Positions 9,038 to 15,954 of a stretch of 44,832 bases of DNA are shown one piece after another. The translations under genes were made by a program, and so were the position numbers. Origin of the DNA: Gemmiger sp. An120 (GTDB lineage Bacteria > Bacillota > Clostridia > Oscillospirales > Ruminococcaceae); NCBI RefSeq assembly GCF_002160955.1, contig NZ_NFLN01000021.1, positions 1-44,832 on the forward strand, given 5' to 3'. How positions within the stretch are numbered: the first letter of the stretch is position 1; each line of letters starts with the position of its first letter. The notes under the pieces are model-generated. The model was not told the origin of the DNA, searched no databases, and saw nothing but the letters and a program-made list of their open reading frames with translations.

Positions 9038-9065
9038 ATTGTAGCACCGCCGCACAGCAAGTCAA
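9038..9065 (-). promoter_or_regulatory. Promoter of the marR-ABC-ABC operon
   Basis: On the minus strand TTGACT (9065-9060) and TACAAT (9043-9038) are separated by 16 bp. The predicted start point falls at or next to the operator at 9008-9022. Confidence 0.75.
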
Positions 9066-9109
9066 GACATGTTCTAAAAAGTTTACGCGGCGTTCATATT
9101 TTCGCCGCC

Positions 9110-9138
9110 TTGCAAAATATACTTTTTTAGTGTATTAT
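9110..9138 (+). promoter_or_regulatory. Promoter of the ZIP transporter gene
   Basis: TTGCAA at 9110-9115, a 17-bp spacer and TATTAT at 9133-9138. It is back-to-back with the marR promoter; the 44 bp between the two -35 boxes are the most AT-rich part of this intergenic region. Confidence 0.65.
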
Positions 9139-9228
9139 AAACACAGCTGGCGGTTTGTCCGCCATATACAAATAGTATAGGTTTTACGCGGAGGAGAATT
9201 CCGTTTTTCAGGAAAGGAGCACATAACC

Positions 9229-10023
9229 ATGAACAGCGCGATTCTTTGGGCGGCGGCGGGCACAGGGTTCACCTTTTTGATGACCAGCCTGGGCGCGGCC
9301 ACGGTATTTTTGTTCCGGGGCAGTATCACCCGGAAGATGCAGCAGGGATTTCTGGGTTTTGCGGCGGGGGTGATGATCGCGGCCTCGGTGTGGAGCCTGC
9401 TGATCCCGGCGATCGAACAGGCCGAGGCAGCGGGCGGGCCGGGCTGGCTGCCCGCCGCGGGCGGCTTTGTGCTGGGGGTAGGGTTTTTGCTGGCGCTGGA
9501 TCACCTGATGCCGCACCTGCACCCGGGGGCGGCCCAGTGCGAGGGCCCGTCCTGCGGCTGGCGGCGCACCACCCTGCTGGTGAGTGCGGTGACCCTGCAC
9601 AACATTCCGGAGGGTATGGCGGTGGGCCTGAGCTTCGCCCTGGCGGCCCAGACCGGTGAACCGGCGGCGCTGGCCACCGCGCTGGCGCTGGCGGCGGGCA
9701 TGGGCATCCAGAACTTCCCGGAGGGGGCGGCCATCTCGCTGCCGCTGCGGCAGGAAGGGCTTTCCCGCACCCGCAGTTTTGTGTACGGAAGCCTGTCGGG
9801 GGTGGTGGAACCGGTGTTCGGCATGGCGGTGGTGCTGGCGGCGGGCGGCATCCAGCCGCTGATGCCCTGGCTGCTGGCCTTTGCCGCCGGCGCCATGCTC
9901 TACGTGGTGGCCGAGGAACTGATCCCCGAAGCCCACCTGGGCGAGCACTCCCACCCCGGCACCCTGGGCGTCATGGCCGGCTTCCTGGCCATGATGGTGC
10001 TGGACGTGGCGTTAGGCGGGTAA
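9229..10023 (+). CDS. ZIP family metal transporter
   Basis: A 264-residue protein with eight hydrophobic segments. Two metal-site motifs of the ZIP family are present: HNIPEGMAVGLSFAL (TM4) and QNFPEGAAISLPLR (TM5). The loop HLMPHLHPGAAQCEG is the His-rich cytoplasmic loop. It resembles ZupT/GufA-type importers of zinc or other divalent metals. AGGAAAGGAG precedes the ATG. The TAA stop (10021-10023) is the first triplet of a family B repeat copy, so the repeat sets the 3' end of the reading frame. Confidence 0.92.
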   Translation: MNSAILWAAAGTGFTFLMTSLGAATVFLFRGSITRKMQQGFLGFAAGVMIAASVWSLLIPAIEQAEAAGGPGWLPAAGGFVLGVGFLLALDHLMPHLHPGAAQCEGPSCGWRRTTLLVSAVTLHNIPEGMAVGLSFALAAQTGEPAALATALALAAGMGIQNFPEGAAISLPLRQEGLSRTRSFVYGSLSGVVEPVFGMAVVLAAGGIQPLMPWLLAFAAGAMLYVVAEELIPEAHLGEHSHPGTLGVMAGFLAMMVLDVALGG

Positions 10024-10246
10024 CAGCTGTGCGGTGAATCGGCCCTCAAAGAGGGCCGATGAGCCCACAGATGTCCCGGTTACGCAGCGGACGGGTGTGA
10101 AGGGCTGTGGGGGCCGGGCCGCGAGGCGGCCCGGGTGGCGCAGCCATTTATCCCACAGCCCGCAACACCCGGTAGCGGCCCGGGGCGGTAACCTCATCAA
10201 CTCTGCTACTCTCAAAGGGGCGCACCGCCTAAACTGTACAGGCGGG
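10021..10246. repeat. Family B structured repeat, full copy (226 bp)
   Basis: Begins TAACAGCTGTGCGGTG and ends at AGGCGGG, where the same start sequence recurs at 10247. Hairpin 1 has arms ATCGGCCCTC and GAGGGCCGAT with loop AAA. A long stem has arms GGGCTGTGGG (10102-10111) and CCCACAGCCC (10152-10161), enclosing a 9-bp hairpin CCGGGCCGC/GCGGCCCGG with loop GAG. It shares these landmarks, in the same order, with the three copies behind dapF. Confidence 0.85.
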
Positions 10247-10316
10247 TAACAGCTGTGCGGTGAATCGGCCCTCAAAGAGGGCCGATGAGCCCACAGATGT
10301 CCCGGTAGCGGCCCGC
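10247..10316. repeat. Family B repeat, internally deleted copy
   Basis: The first 60 bases are identical to the copy at 10021. The sequence then jumps at CCCGGT (10301-10306) to what follows CCCGGT at 10168-10173 in the full copy. The 93 bp 10081-10173 are therefore missing, as expected for a deletion between two CCCGGT hexamers. Similarity fades after GCGGCCCG. Confidence 0.8.
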
Positions 10317-10339
10317 ACGCACAGCCTGAATTATAAATA

Positions 10340-10385
10340 ATTTCCGGGGGTATGGGGGGAATCGTTGATTCCCCCCATATTGGCC
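10340..10385. repeat. Family A repeat, solo outer arm
   Basis: ATTTCCGGGGG is followed by a perfect 13-bp hairpin with arms TATGGGGGGAATC and GATTCCCCCCATA (10351-10379, loop GTT) and the terminal motif ATTGGC. It matches only the TATGGGG outer arm of the complete element. Confidence 0.75.
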
Positions 10386-10409
10386 ATATCGGCCTATATA
10401 GCCCCCCGT

Positions 10410-10438
10410 TTGCGCACCGCCCGCGGGAGTGCTATAAT
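10410..10438 (+). promoter_or_regulatory. Promoter of the second ABC exporter operon
   Basis: TTGCGC at 10410-10415, a 17-bp spacer and a perfect TATAAT at 10433-10438. It starts 25 bp after the solo family A arm. The leader to the ATG at 10483 is about 38 nt. Confidence 0.7.
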
Positions 10439-10482
10439 AAGGGGTGTTTTTTTGATGAATCCTGTGTCGGAGGAACATACTT

Positions 10483-12231
10483 ATGGAACACTCCATCTGG
10501 AGATACCTGAAGGCCTACCGCACCGACTGTGTGCTGGGGCCTTTGTGCAAGCTGATTGAGGCCACGCTGGAACTGTTTGTTCCGGTGGTGATGGCCTCCA
10601 TCATTGATCAGGGCGTGCGGATGAGCGACACCCCCTACGTACTGCGGATGTGCGGCGTGCTGGTTCTGCTGGGCGCGGCGGGTCTGGGCTTTTCGGTGGC
10701 CGGGCAGTTCTTCTCTGCCCGGGCGGCGGTGGGCTTTTCCGGCAAGCTGCGCAGCGCGCTGTTTGCCCACGTGCAGTCCTTCAGCTATGCGGCCATGGAC
10801 GCCCAGGGTGCGCCTACCCTGATCACCCGCATGACCAGCGACATCAACCAGGTGCAGAGCGGCCTGAACATGGCCCTGCGCCTGTTTCTGCGCAGCCCGT
10901 TCGTGGTGCTGGGCTCGGTGCTGGCGGCCTTTCTGATCGACGTGCGCAGCGCGGTGATCTTTGCCGTGGTGGTGCCGCTGATCAGCCTGGTGATCGCCGG
11001 GGTTCTGTGGTGGACCATGCCCCGCTATAAAAACGTGCAGGCCGCCCTGGACAAGGTGCTGGGCCTGACGCGGGAAAACCTGACCGGCGTGCGGGTGATC
11101 CGCGCTTTCGGCCAGGAGGACGCCCAGGTGGAGCAGTTCGCCGTGCGCAACGAGGACCTGACCAACCGCCATCTGCGGGTGGGCGCGGTGAGCACCCTGA
11201 TGAACCCGGGCACCTACGTGCTGCTGAACCTGGCGGCGGTGGTGCTGATCCAGCAAGGGGCCTGGCGGGTGGACGGCGGCGCCATCACCCAGGGCCAGCT
11301 GGTGGCCCTGCTGGGCTACATGACCCAGATCTCGGTGGAGCTGATCAAGCTGGCCAACACCATCATCCTGTCCAGCAAGGCGCTGGCCTGCGCCGCCCGT
11401 GTGGAGAGCGTACTGAAGGTGGACGGCGCCATGCCTGCCCCCGCGGCGCCCCAGGCGGCCCCCGCCCGGCCGGATGTGCCGGCGGTGGAATTCCGCAAGG
11501 TATCCATCACCTATCCCGGCGGCGGCGACGACGCGCTGAGCGATGTGACCTTTACCGCCCGGGCCGGGGAGACGGTGGGCATAATCGGCGGCACCGGCAG
11601 CGGCAAATCCACGCTGGTGAACCTGATCCCCCGGTTCTATGACGTGACCGGCGGCGAAGTGCTGGTAAACGGCGTGGACGTGCGCCGGCAAGACCCGGAA
11701 ACCCTGCGGGCGGGCATCGGCATTGTACCCCAGAAAGCCCTGCTGTTCAAGGGCACCATCCGGGACAATCTGCACTGGGGCAACCCGGAGGCGGACGACG
11801 CGCAGCTGTGGGCCGCGCTGGAATCCGCCCAGGCCGCCGAAGTGGTGCGGGGCAAGCCCGGCGAACTGGACGCGCCGGTGGAGCAGAGCGGCCGCAACCT
11901 GAGCGGCGGCCAGCGCCAGCGGCTGACCATCGCCCGGGCGCTGGTGCGCCGTCCGGGCATTCTGATCCTGGACGACAGCGCCAGTGCGCTGGACTATGCT
12001 ACCGACGCGGCCCTGCGCGGGGCGCTGCGCCGTCTGGACTGGAAGCCGGCGGTATTTATTGTAAGCCAGCGGGCGGCCAGCGTGATGCATGCCGACCGCA
12101 TCCTGGTGCTGGAGGACGGCCGTGCGGCCGACATGGGCACCCACGAAGAACTGCTGGCCCGGTGCGATGTGTACCGGGAGATCTATGAATCCCAGTTTGA
12201 GCCCAGCCGCAAAGGAGGTGAGGGTGCATGA
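10483..12231 (+). CDS. Heterodimeric ABC exporter, subunit with degenerate Walker B
   Basis: A 582-residue half-transporter with six transmembrane helices (about 15-310) and a nucleotide-binding domain. Walker A is GGTGSGKS (369-376) and the signature is LSGGQRQR. Walker B is ILILDDSASALD, with D498 where the catalytic Glu should be. It is the counterpart of the 716-residue protein at 6323-8473 but lacks that protein's large TM1-TM2 insertion. CGGAGGAACATACTT precedes the ATG. The stop overlaps the next start by four bases (ATGA), so the two subunits are translated together. Likely a drug or peptide exporter half. Confidence 0.92.
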   Translation: MEHSIWRYLKAYRTDCVLGPLCKLIEATLELFVPVVMASIIDQGVRMSDTPYVLRMCGVLVLLGAAGLGFSVAGQFFSARAAVGFSGKLRSALFAHVQSFSYAAMDAQGAPTLITRMTSDINQVQSGLNMALRLFLRSPFVVLGSVLAAFLIDVRSAVIFAVVVPLISLVIAGVLWWTMPRYKNVQAALDKVLGLTRENLTGVRVIRAFGQEDAQVEQFAVRNEDLTNRHLRVGAVSTLMNPGTYVLLNLAAVVLIQQGAWRVDGGAITQGQLVALLGYMTQISVELIKLANTIILSSKALACAARVESVLKVDGAMPAPAAPQAAPARPDVPAVEFRKVSITYPGGGDDALSDVTFTARAGETVGIIGGTGSGKSTLVNLIPRFYDVTGGEVLVNGVDVRRQDPETLRAGIGIVPQKALLFKGTIRDNLHWGNPEADDAQLWAALESAQAAEVVRGKPGELDAPVEQSGRNLSGGQRQRLTIARALVRRPGILILDDSASALDYATDAALRGALRRLDWKPAVFIVSQRAASVMHADRILVLEDGRAADMGTHEELLARCDVYREIYESQFEPSRKGGEGA

Positions 12232-13985
12232 CCCATTATGAACCCTCTCTGAGCCAGGGGCAGGTGCTGCTGCGGGTGCTGCGCCGGGTAGGCCGGTACT
12301 GGTTCTGGGTGCTGGCCAGCCTGGTTCTGGCCGCCGTGACGGTGGTGCTGACCCTCTGGTTCCCGATCCTGACCGGGCAGGCCGTGGACCAGATCCTGGG
12401 CCCCGGCCAGGTGGACTTTGCGGCGCTGCCGCCCATCCTGATCGCTGCCGCCCTGGCGGTGGCGGGCACGGCGGTGAGCCAGTGGCTCATGGGCCTGTGC
12501 AACAACCATATTACCTACTGCGTGATCCGGGATATGCGCCGGGACGCCTTCGGCCATCTGCAGCAGCTGAACCTGCGGTATCTGGACAGCCATCCCACCG
12601 GCGGGCTGGTCAGCCGGATCATTGCCGACGTGGACCAGTTCGCGGACGGCCTGCTCATGGGCTTTACCCAGCTGTTCACCGGTATCCTGACCATCCTGGG
12701 CACCCTGATCTGCATGCTGACCATCAGCCCGCTGATCACGGTGGTGGTGGTGGCGGTGACCCCGGTCAGCCTGTTTGTGGCCGCCTGGATCGCCCGCAGC
12801 ACCTACTTCATGTTCCGCCGCCAGAGCGATGCCCGCGCCGAGCAGACCTCCCTGATTGACGAGATGGTCTCCGGCCAGAAGGTGGTGCAGGCCTTTGGGC
12901 AGGGGCCTGCCGTGCAGGACCGGTTTGACGAGATCAATGGCCGGCTGACCGACGCCTCCTTCAAGGCGACCTTCTTCTCCTCCCTGACCAACCCCGCCAC
13001 CCGGTTCGTGAACAGCCTGGTCTACACCGGCGCCGGCCTGACCGGCGCGCTGTGCGCCATCGGCGGGCTGATCTCGGTGGGGCAGCTGTCCACAGTGCTC
13101 AGCTACGCCAACCAGTACACCAAGCCCTTCAACGAAATCTCCGGCGTGGTGACCGAACTGCAGAACGCCCTGGCCTGCGCCGGGCGGATCTTTGAACTGC
13201 TGGAGGCCCATCCCCAGCGGCCGGACGACCCGGACGCCCTGGTGCTGGAAAACGCCGAGGGCCAGGTGGAGCTGGAGAACATCTATTTCAGCTACGACAA
13301 GTCCCGCCCGCTGATCGAGGGCTTTGACCTGACGGTACAGCCGGGCCAGCGGGTGGCCATCGTGGGCCCCACCGGCTGCGGCAAGACCACCCTGATCAAC
13401 CTGCTGATGCGGTTCTATGAGCCGGACGCGGGCCAGATCCGGGTGGACGGCCATCCGGTGCGGCAGATGACCCGGCGCAGCCTGCGCCGCAGCTACGGCA
13501 TGGTGCTGCAGGATACCTGGCTGCGCGCCGGCACCATCCGGGAGAACATCGCCATGGGCCGCCCGGACGCCAGCCTGGACGAGGTGATCGCGGCGGCCAA
13601 GGCCAGCCACGCCCACAGCTTTATCAAACGGCTGCCCCAGGGCTATGACACCATGGTGAACGAGGACGGCGGGATGCTCAGCCAGGGGCAGAAACAGCTG
13701 CTGTGCATTGCCCGGGTCATGCTGAACCTGCCGCCGATGCTGATTCTGGACGAGGCCACCAGCAGCATCGATACCCGTACCGAACAGAAGATCCAAAGCG
13801 CCTTTGCCCGGCTGATGCAGGGGCGCACCAGCTTCATTGTGGCGCACCGGCTGTCCACCATCCGGGAGGCGGACGTGATCCTGGTCATGCGGGACGGCCA
13901 TGTGGTGGAACAGGGCACACACGACGAGCTGCTGGCGCAGAACGGGTTCTACGCGAACCTGTGGAACAGCCAGTTTGTTCACTGA
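12228..13985 (+). CDS. Heterodimeric ABC exporter, subunit with canonical catalytic site
   Basis: A 585-residue half-transporter. Walker A is GPTGCGKT (380-387), the signature is LSQGQKQL and Walker B is MLILDEATSSID with D508 and the catalytic E509. As in the 617-residue subunit at 4470-6323, the signature is the non-canonical one. The pair therefore makes one canonical and one degenerate ATP site, and the two operons are probably an old duplication. An AAAGGAGGTGAGGGTGC site lies inside the end of the upstream gene. dapF follows after 25 bp, so all three may be co-transcribed. Confidence 0.92.
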   Translation: MTHYEPSLSQGQVLLRVLRRVGRYWFWVLASLVLAAVTVVLTLWFPILTGQAVDQILGPGQVDFAALPPILIAAALAVAGTAVSQWLMGLCNNHITYCVIRDMRRDAFGHLQQLNLRYLDSHPTGGLVSRIIADVDQFADGLLMGFTQLFTGILTILGTLICMLTISPLITVVVVAVTPVSLFVAAWIARSTYFMFRRQSDARAEQTSLIDEMVSGQKVVQAFGQGPAVQDRFDEINGRLTDASFKATFFSSLTNPATRFVNSLVYTGAGLTGALCAIGGLISVGQLSTVLSYANQYTKPFNEISGVVTELQNALACAGRIFELLEAHPQRPDDPDALVLENAEGQVELENIYFSYDKSRPLIEGFDLTVQPGQRVAIVGPTGCGKTTLINLLMRFYEPDAGQIRVDGHPVRQMTRRSLRRSYGMVLQDTWLRAGTIRENIAMGRPDASLDEVIAAAKASHAHSFIKRLPQGYDTMVNEDGGMLSQGQKQLLCIARVMLNLPPMLILDEATSSIDTRTEQKIQSAFARLMQGRTSFIVAHRLSTIREADVILVMRDGHVVEQGTHDELLAQNGFYANLWNSQFVH

Positions 13986-14010
13986 GACAGCAAAGAAAGG
14001 ATGACAGGCC

Positions 14011-14868
14011 ATGAAACTGGAATTCTGCAAGATGCAGGGCGCGGGCAATGATTTTGTGGTGATCGACAACCGGATCGCCCGCCTGACCCCGGAACAGATG
14101 CCCCTGCTGGCGCGCAAGGTATGCGCCCGGCGCACCAGCGTGGGGGCGGACGGCCTGATGGTGGCCGACGAGCCCCAGCACGGCGGCGACGCGAAGATGT
14201 GGTTCTTCAACAGCGACGGCAGCGTGGGGGAGATGTGCGGCAACGGGGCCCGGTGCTTCGGCCGGTTCGTGTACGAGCATTTCGCCGCCAAGGACGAGAT
14301 CATCATTGAGGCCACCAGCGGCGACGTGCCCGCCTGGCGGCAGACCGACCGGCTGTACAAGGTGCTGCTGAACCGGCCCACGGTGCTGCGCACCGGCTGG
14401 CCCACCCAGGGCGCGGACGGCGGCCCGCTGCGGGCAGCCTATGTGGAGCTGGGCGACCCGGGCCTGCCCCATCTGGTGGTGCCGGTGCCGGGCCTGGCGG
14501 AGATGGAGGATTACGGTGAGCGGCTGTTTGAGACCGGCCGGGAGCTGCGGTTCCATCCGCTGCTGCCCAAGGGCGCCAACGTGAACTTCTGCCAGGTGCT
14601 GGGACCCCGGGAGGTGCTGATCCGCACCTACGAGCGCGGGGTGGAGGACTTCACCCTGGCCTGCGGCACCGGCAGCGGCAGCACCGTGGCCGCCCTGCAG
14701 GCCATGGGCCTGGTGGCCAAGGGCGCGCCGGTCACGGTGCACAACCCCGGCGACGACCTGATCATCGACTGCCGCTGGGCCGGCGATTCGGTGGAGGAGC
14801 TGTTCCTCACCGGCCCCACCAACCTGGTGGCAACCGGGTATATTTTAGATGAGGATCTACAGCTGTGA
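14011..14868 (+). CDS. dapF: Diaminopimelate epimerase
   Basis: A 285-residue enzyme that interconverts LL- and meso-diaminopimelate for lysine and peptidoglycan synthesis. Both catalytic cysteines are present: C76 in EMCGNGARCFG and C218 in ACGTGSGSTVAAL. The N-terminal KMQGAGNDFVVIDN and the middle KGANVNFCQV also match the family. AAAGGATGACAGGCC precedes the ATG. The last four codons and the TGA (from 14854 on) lie in the first unit of the family B tandem array, so the natural C-terminus has apparently been replaced by repeat sequence (DLQL). This should not harm activity because the catalytic core ends before it. Confidence 0.95.
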   Translation: MKLEFCKMQGAGNDFVVIDNRIARLTPEQMPLLARKVCARRTSVGADGLMVADEPQHGGDAKMWFFNSDGSVGEMCGNGARCFGRFVYEHFAAKDEIIIEATSGDVPAWRQTDRLYKVLLNRPTVLRTGWPTQGADGGPLRAAYVELGDPGLPHLVVPVPGLAEMEDYGERLFETGRELRFHPLLPKGANVNFCQVLGPREVLIRTYERGVEDFTLACGTGSGSTVAALQAMGLVAKGAPVTVHNPGDDLIIDCRWAGDSVEELFLTGPTNLVATGYILDEDLQL

Positions 14869-15075
14869 GATGAATCGGCCCTCGCAGAGGGGCGATGAGT
14901 CCACAGATGTATCCCTTACGCAGCGGACGGGTGCGCAGGGCTGTGGGGGCCCGGCGAAGCCGGGGTGCCCGCAGGGCATTTATCCCACAGGCCGGAGCAC
15001 CCGGGAGCGGCCCGGGACGCATAACCCGTCCACGCCACCGCAAGGAAAGGGGCGCACCGCCCTGTGACAACGGGT
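14854..15075. repeat. Family B tandem repeat, unit 1 (222 bp)
   Basis: Starts GATCTACAGCTGTGAGATG; its TGA (14866-14868) is the dapF stop codon. It is nearly identical to unit 2, with a few substitutions. Hairpin 1 contains a GC mismatch here (GAGGGGCGAT in the right arm). Confidence 0.88.
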
Positions 15076-15297
15076 GATCTACAGCTGTGAGATGAATCGG
15101 CCCTCACAGAGGGCCGATGAATCCACAGATGTATCCCTTACGCAGCGGACGGGTGCGCAGGGCTGTGGGGGCCCGGCGAAGCCGGGGTGCCCGAAGGGCA
15201 TTTATCCCACAGGCCGGAGCACCCGGGAGCGGCCCGGGGCGCATAACCCGTCCACGCCACCGCAAGGAAAGGGGCGCACCGCCCTGTGACAACGGGT
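15076..15297. repeat. Family B tandem repeat, unit 2 (222 bp)
   Basis: Exactly 222 bp, like unit 1. Hairpin 1 is perfect (ATCGGCCCTC, loop ACA, GAGGGCCGAT). The long stem is CTGTGGG (15163-15169) with CCCACAG (15206-15212), enclosing CCCGGC GAA GCCGGG. Confidence 0.88.
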
Positions 15298-15478
15298 GAT
15301 CTACAGCTGTGAGATGAATCGGCCCTCGCAGAGGGGCGATGAATCCACAGATGTATCCCTTACGCAGTGGACGGGTGCGCAGGACGACGGGGGCCGGGCC
15401 GCGGGACGGCCCGGGTGGCCGCAGGCCATTTATCCCGCCGCCCGGAGCACCCGGGAGCGGCCCGGGGCGCACAACCTG
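15298..15478. repeat. Family B tandem repeat, unit 3 (divergent, 3' truncated)
   Basis: Same start and landmarks, but the long stem is now CGACGGG (15385-15391) with CCCGCCG (15434-15440). Two of three changed base pairs are compensated and one becomes an A-C mismatch. The inner hairpin is CCGGGCCG/CGGCCCGG. The last third of the unit is lost and replaced by sequence leading to a terminator. Confidence 0.82.
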
Positions 15479-15492
15479 ATACACCCCAAACC

Positions 15493-15525
15493 GGGGGCCG
15501 GAACACGCCGGCCCCCTGTTTTTTT
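15493..15525 (+). terminator. Terminator closing the dapF/family B transcript
   Basis: GGGGGCCGG and CCGGCCCCC (15493-15516) form a hairpin followed by TGTTTTTTT. It stands directly behind the repeat array, so the whole array is probably transcribed as the dapF 3' UTR. Confidence 0.85.
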
Positions 15526-15576
15526 CAAAAATGCAATGAACCGCATTTTCTGCCCGTACAGCCGCACAAAATACAC

Positions 15577-15605
15577 TTGAAAACGCGGGCAAAAATTGCT
15601 ACAAT
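15577..15605 (+). promoter_or_regulatory. Ferredoxin promoter
   Basis: TTGAAA at 15577-15582, a 17-bp spacer and TACAAT at 15600-15605. Confidence 0.75.
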
Positions 15606-15607
15606 AA

Positions 15608-15635
15608 CCTGCAAGAGGGGTATCTCTCTTGCAGG
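15608..15635 (+). promoter_or_regulatory. 5' UTR hairpin of the ferredoxin mRNA
   Basis: The arms CCTGCAAGAG and CTCTTGCAGG pair perfectly (10 bp) with an 8-nt loop. The hairpin lies at or next to the predicted start point. A second GC-rich hairpin (CCTCCGC with GCGGAG) follows before the AAAAAGGAG ribosome site. A 5'-end hairpin like this would be expected to stabilise the message. Confidence 0.5.
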
Positions 15636-15708
15636 GCCGCGGCCTCCGCGCCGGCGGCGGAGCATCCCCGAAAAAATACGATGGGCGCGGAGAAAAAGGA
15701 GAACGACT

Positions 15709-15876
15709 ATGGCTTACAAGATTACCGATGCCTGCATCGCCTGCGGCACCTGCGCCGGCGAGTGCCCGGTCAGCGCCATCTCTGAGGGCGACGGCAAGTA
15801 TGTCATCGACGAGGCTGCCTGCCTGGATTGCGGCACCTGCGCCGGCGCTTGCCCTGTTGGCGCCATCGAGGGCTGA
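15709..15876 (+). CDS. 2[4Fe-4S] ferredoxin
   Basis: A 55-residue clostridial-type ferredoxin. Two CxxCxxCxxxC motifs bind two [4Fe-4S] clusters: C9, C12, C15, C19 and C38, C41, C44, C48, with CPVSAI and CPVGAI after each. Length and spacing are those of the classic low-potential electron carrier that serves pyruvate:ferredoxin oxidoreductase and hydrogenases in anaerobes. The start follows AAAAAGGAGAACGACT. It has its own promoter, a structured leader and its own terminator, consistent with a highly expressed single gene. Confidence 0.96.
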   Translation: MAYKITDACIACGTCAGECPVSAISEGDGKYVIDEAACLDCGTCAGACPVGAIEG

Positions 15877-15891
15877 TCCCAGCACCAGAAG

Positions 15892-15922
15892 TAAGGCGGG
15901 CGGTTTCGCCCGCCTTATTTTT
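15892..15922 (+). terminator. Ferredoxin terminator
   Basis: TAAGGCGGGCG and CGCCCGCCTTA (15892-15917) form a hairpin followed by TTTTTATCCTTTTTT. Confidence 0.88.
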
Positions 15923-15954
15923 ATCCTTTTTTGCGCATGGGAGGCGCACGCTGT

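Noticed and set aside
15074-15289. Repeated 71-72-codon frames inside family B units as a small protein family
   Set aside because: There is no clear ribosome site, the frame is shifted after the inner hairpin by the 4-bp length difference between loci, and several differences between units preserve pairing instead.
14854-15478. Regular repeats resembling a CRISPR array
   Set aside because: Units are 222 bp and contiguous, without 25-40-bp repeats or unique spacers, and no cas genes are present.
10021-15525. Prophage, integrative element or insertion sequence
   Set aside because: No integrase, transposase, phage or conjugation gene is present anywhere in the window, and codon use looks uniform.
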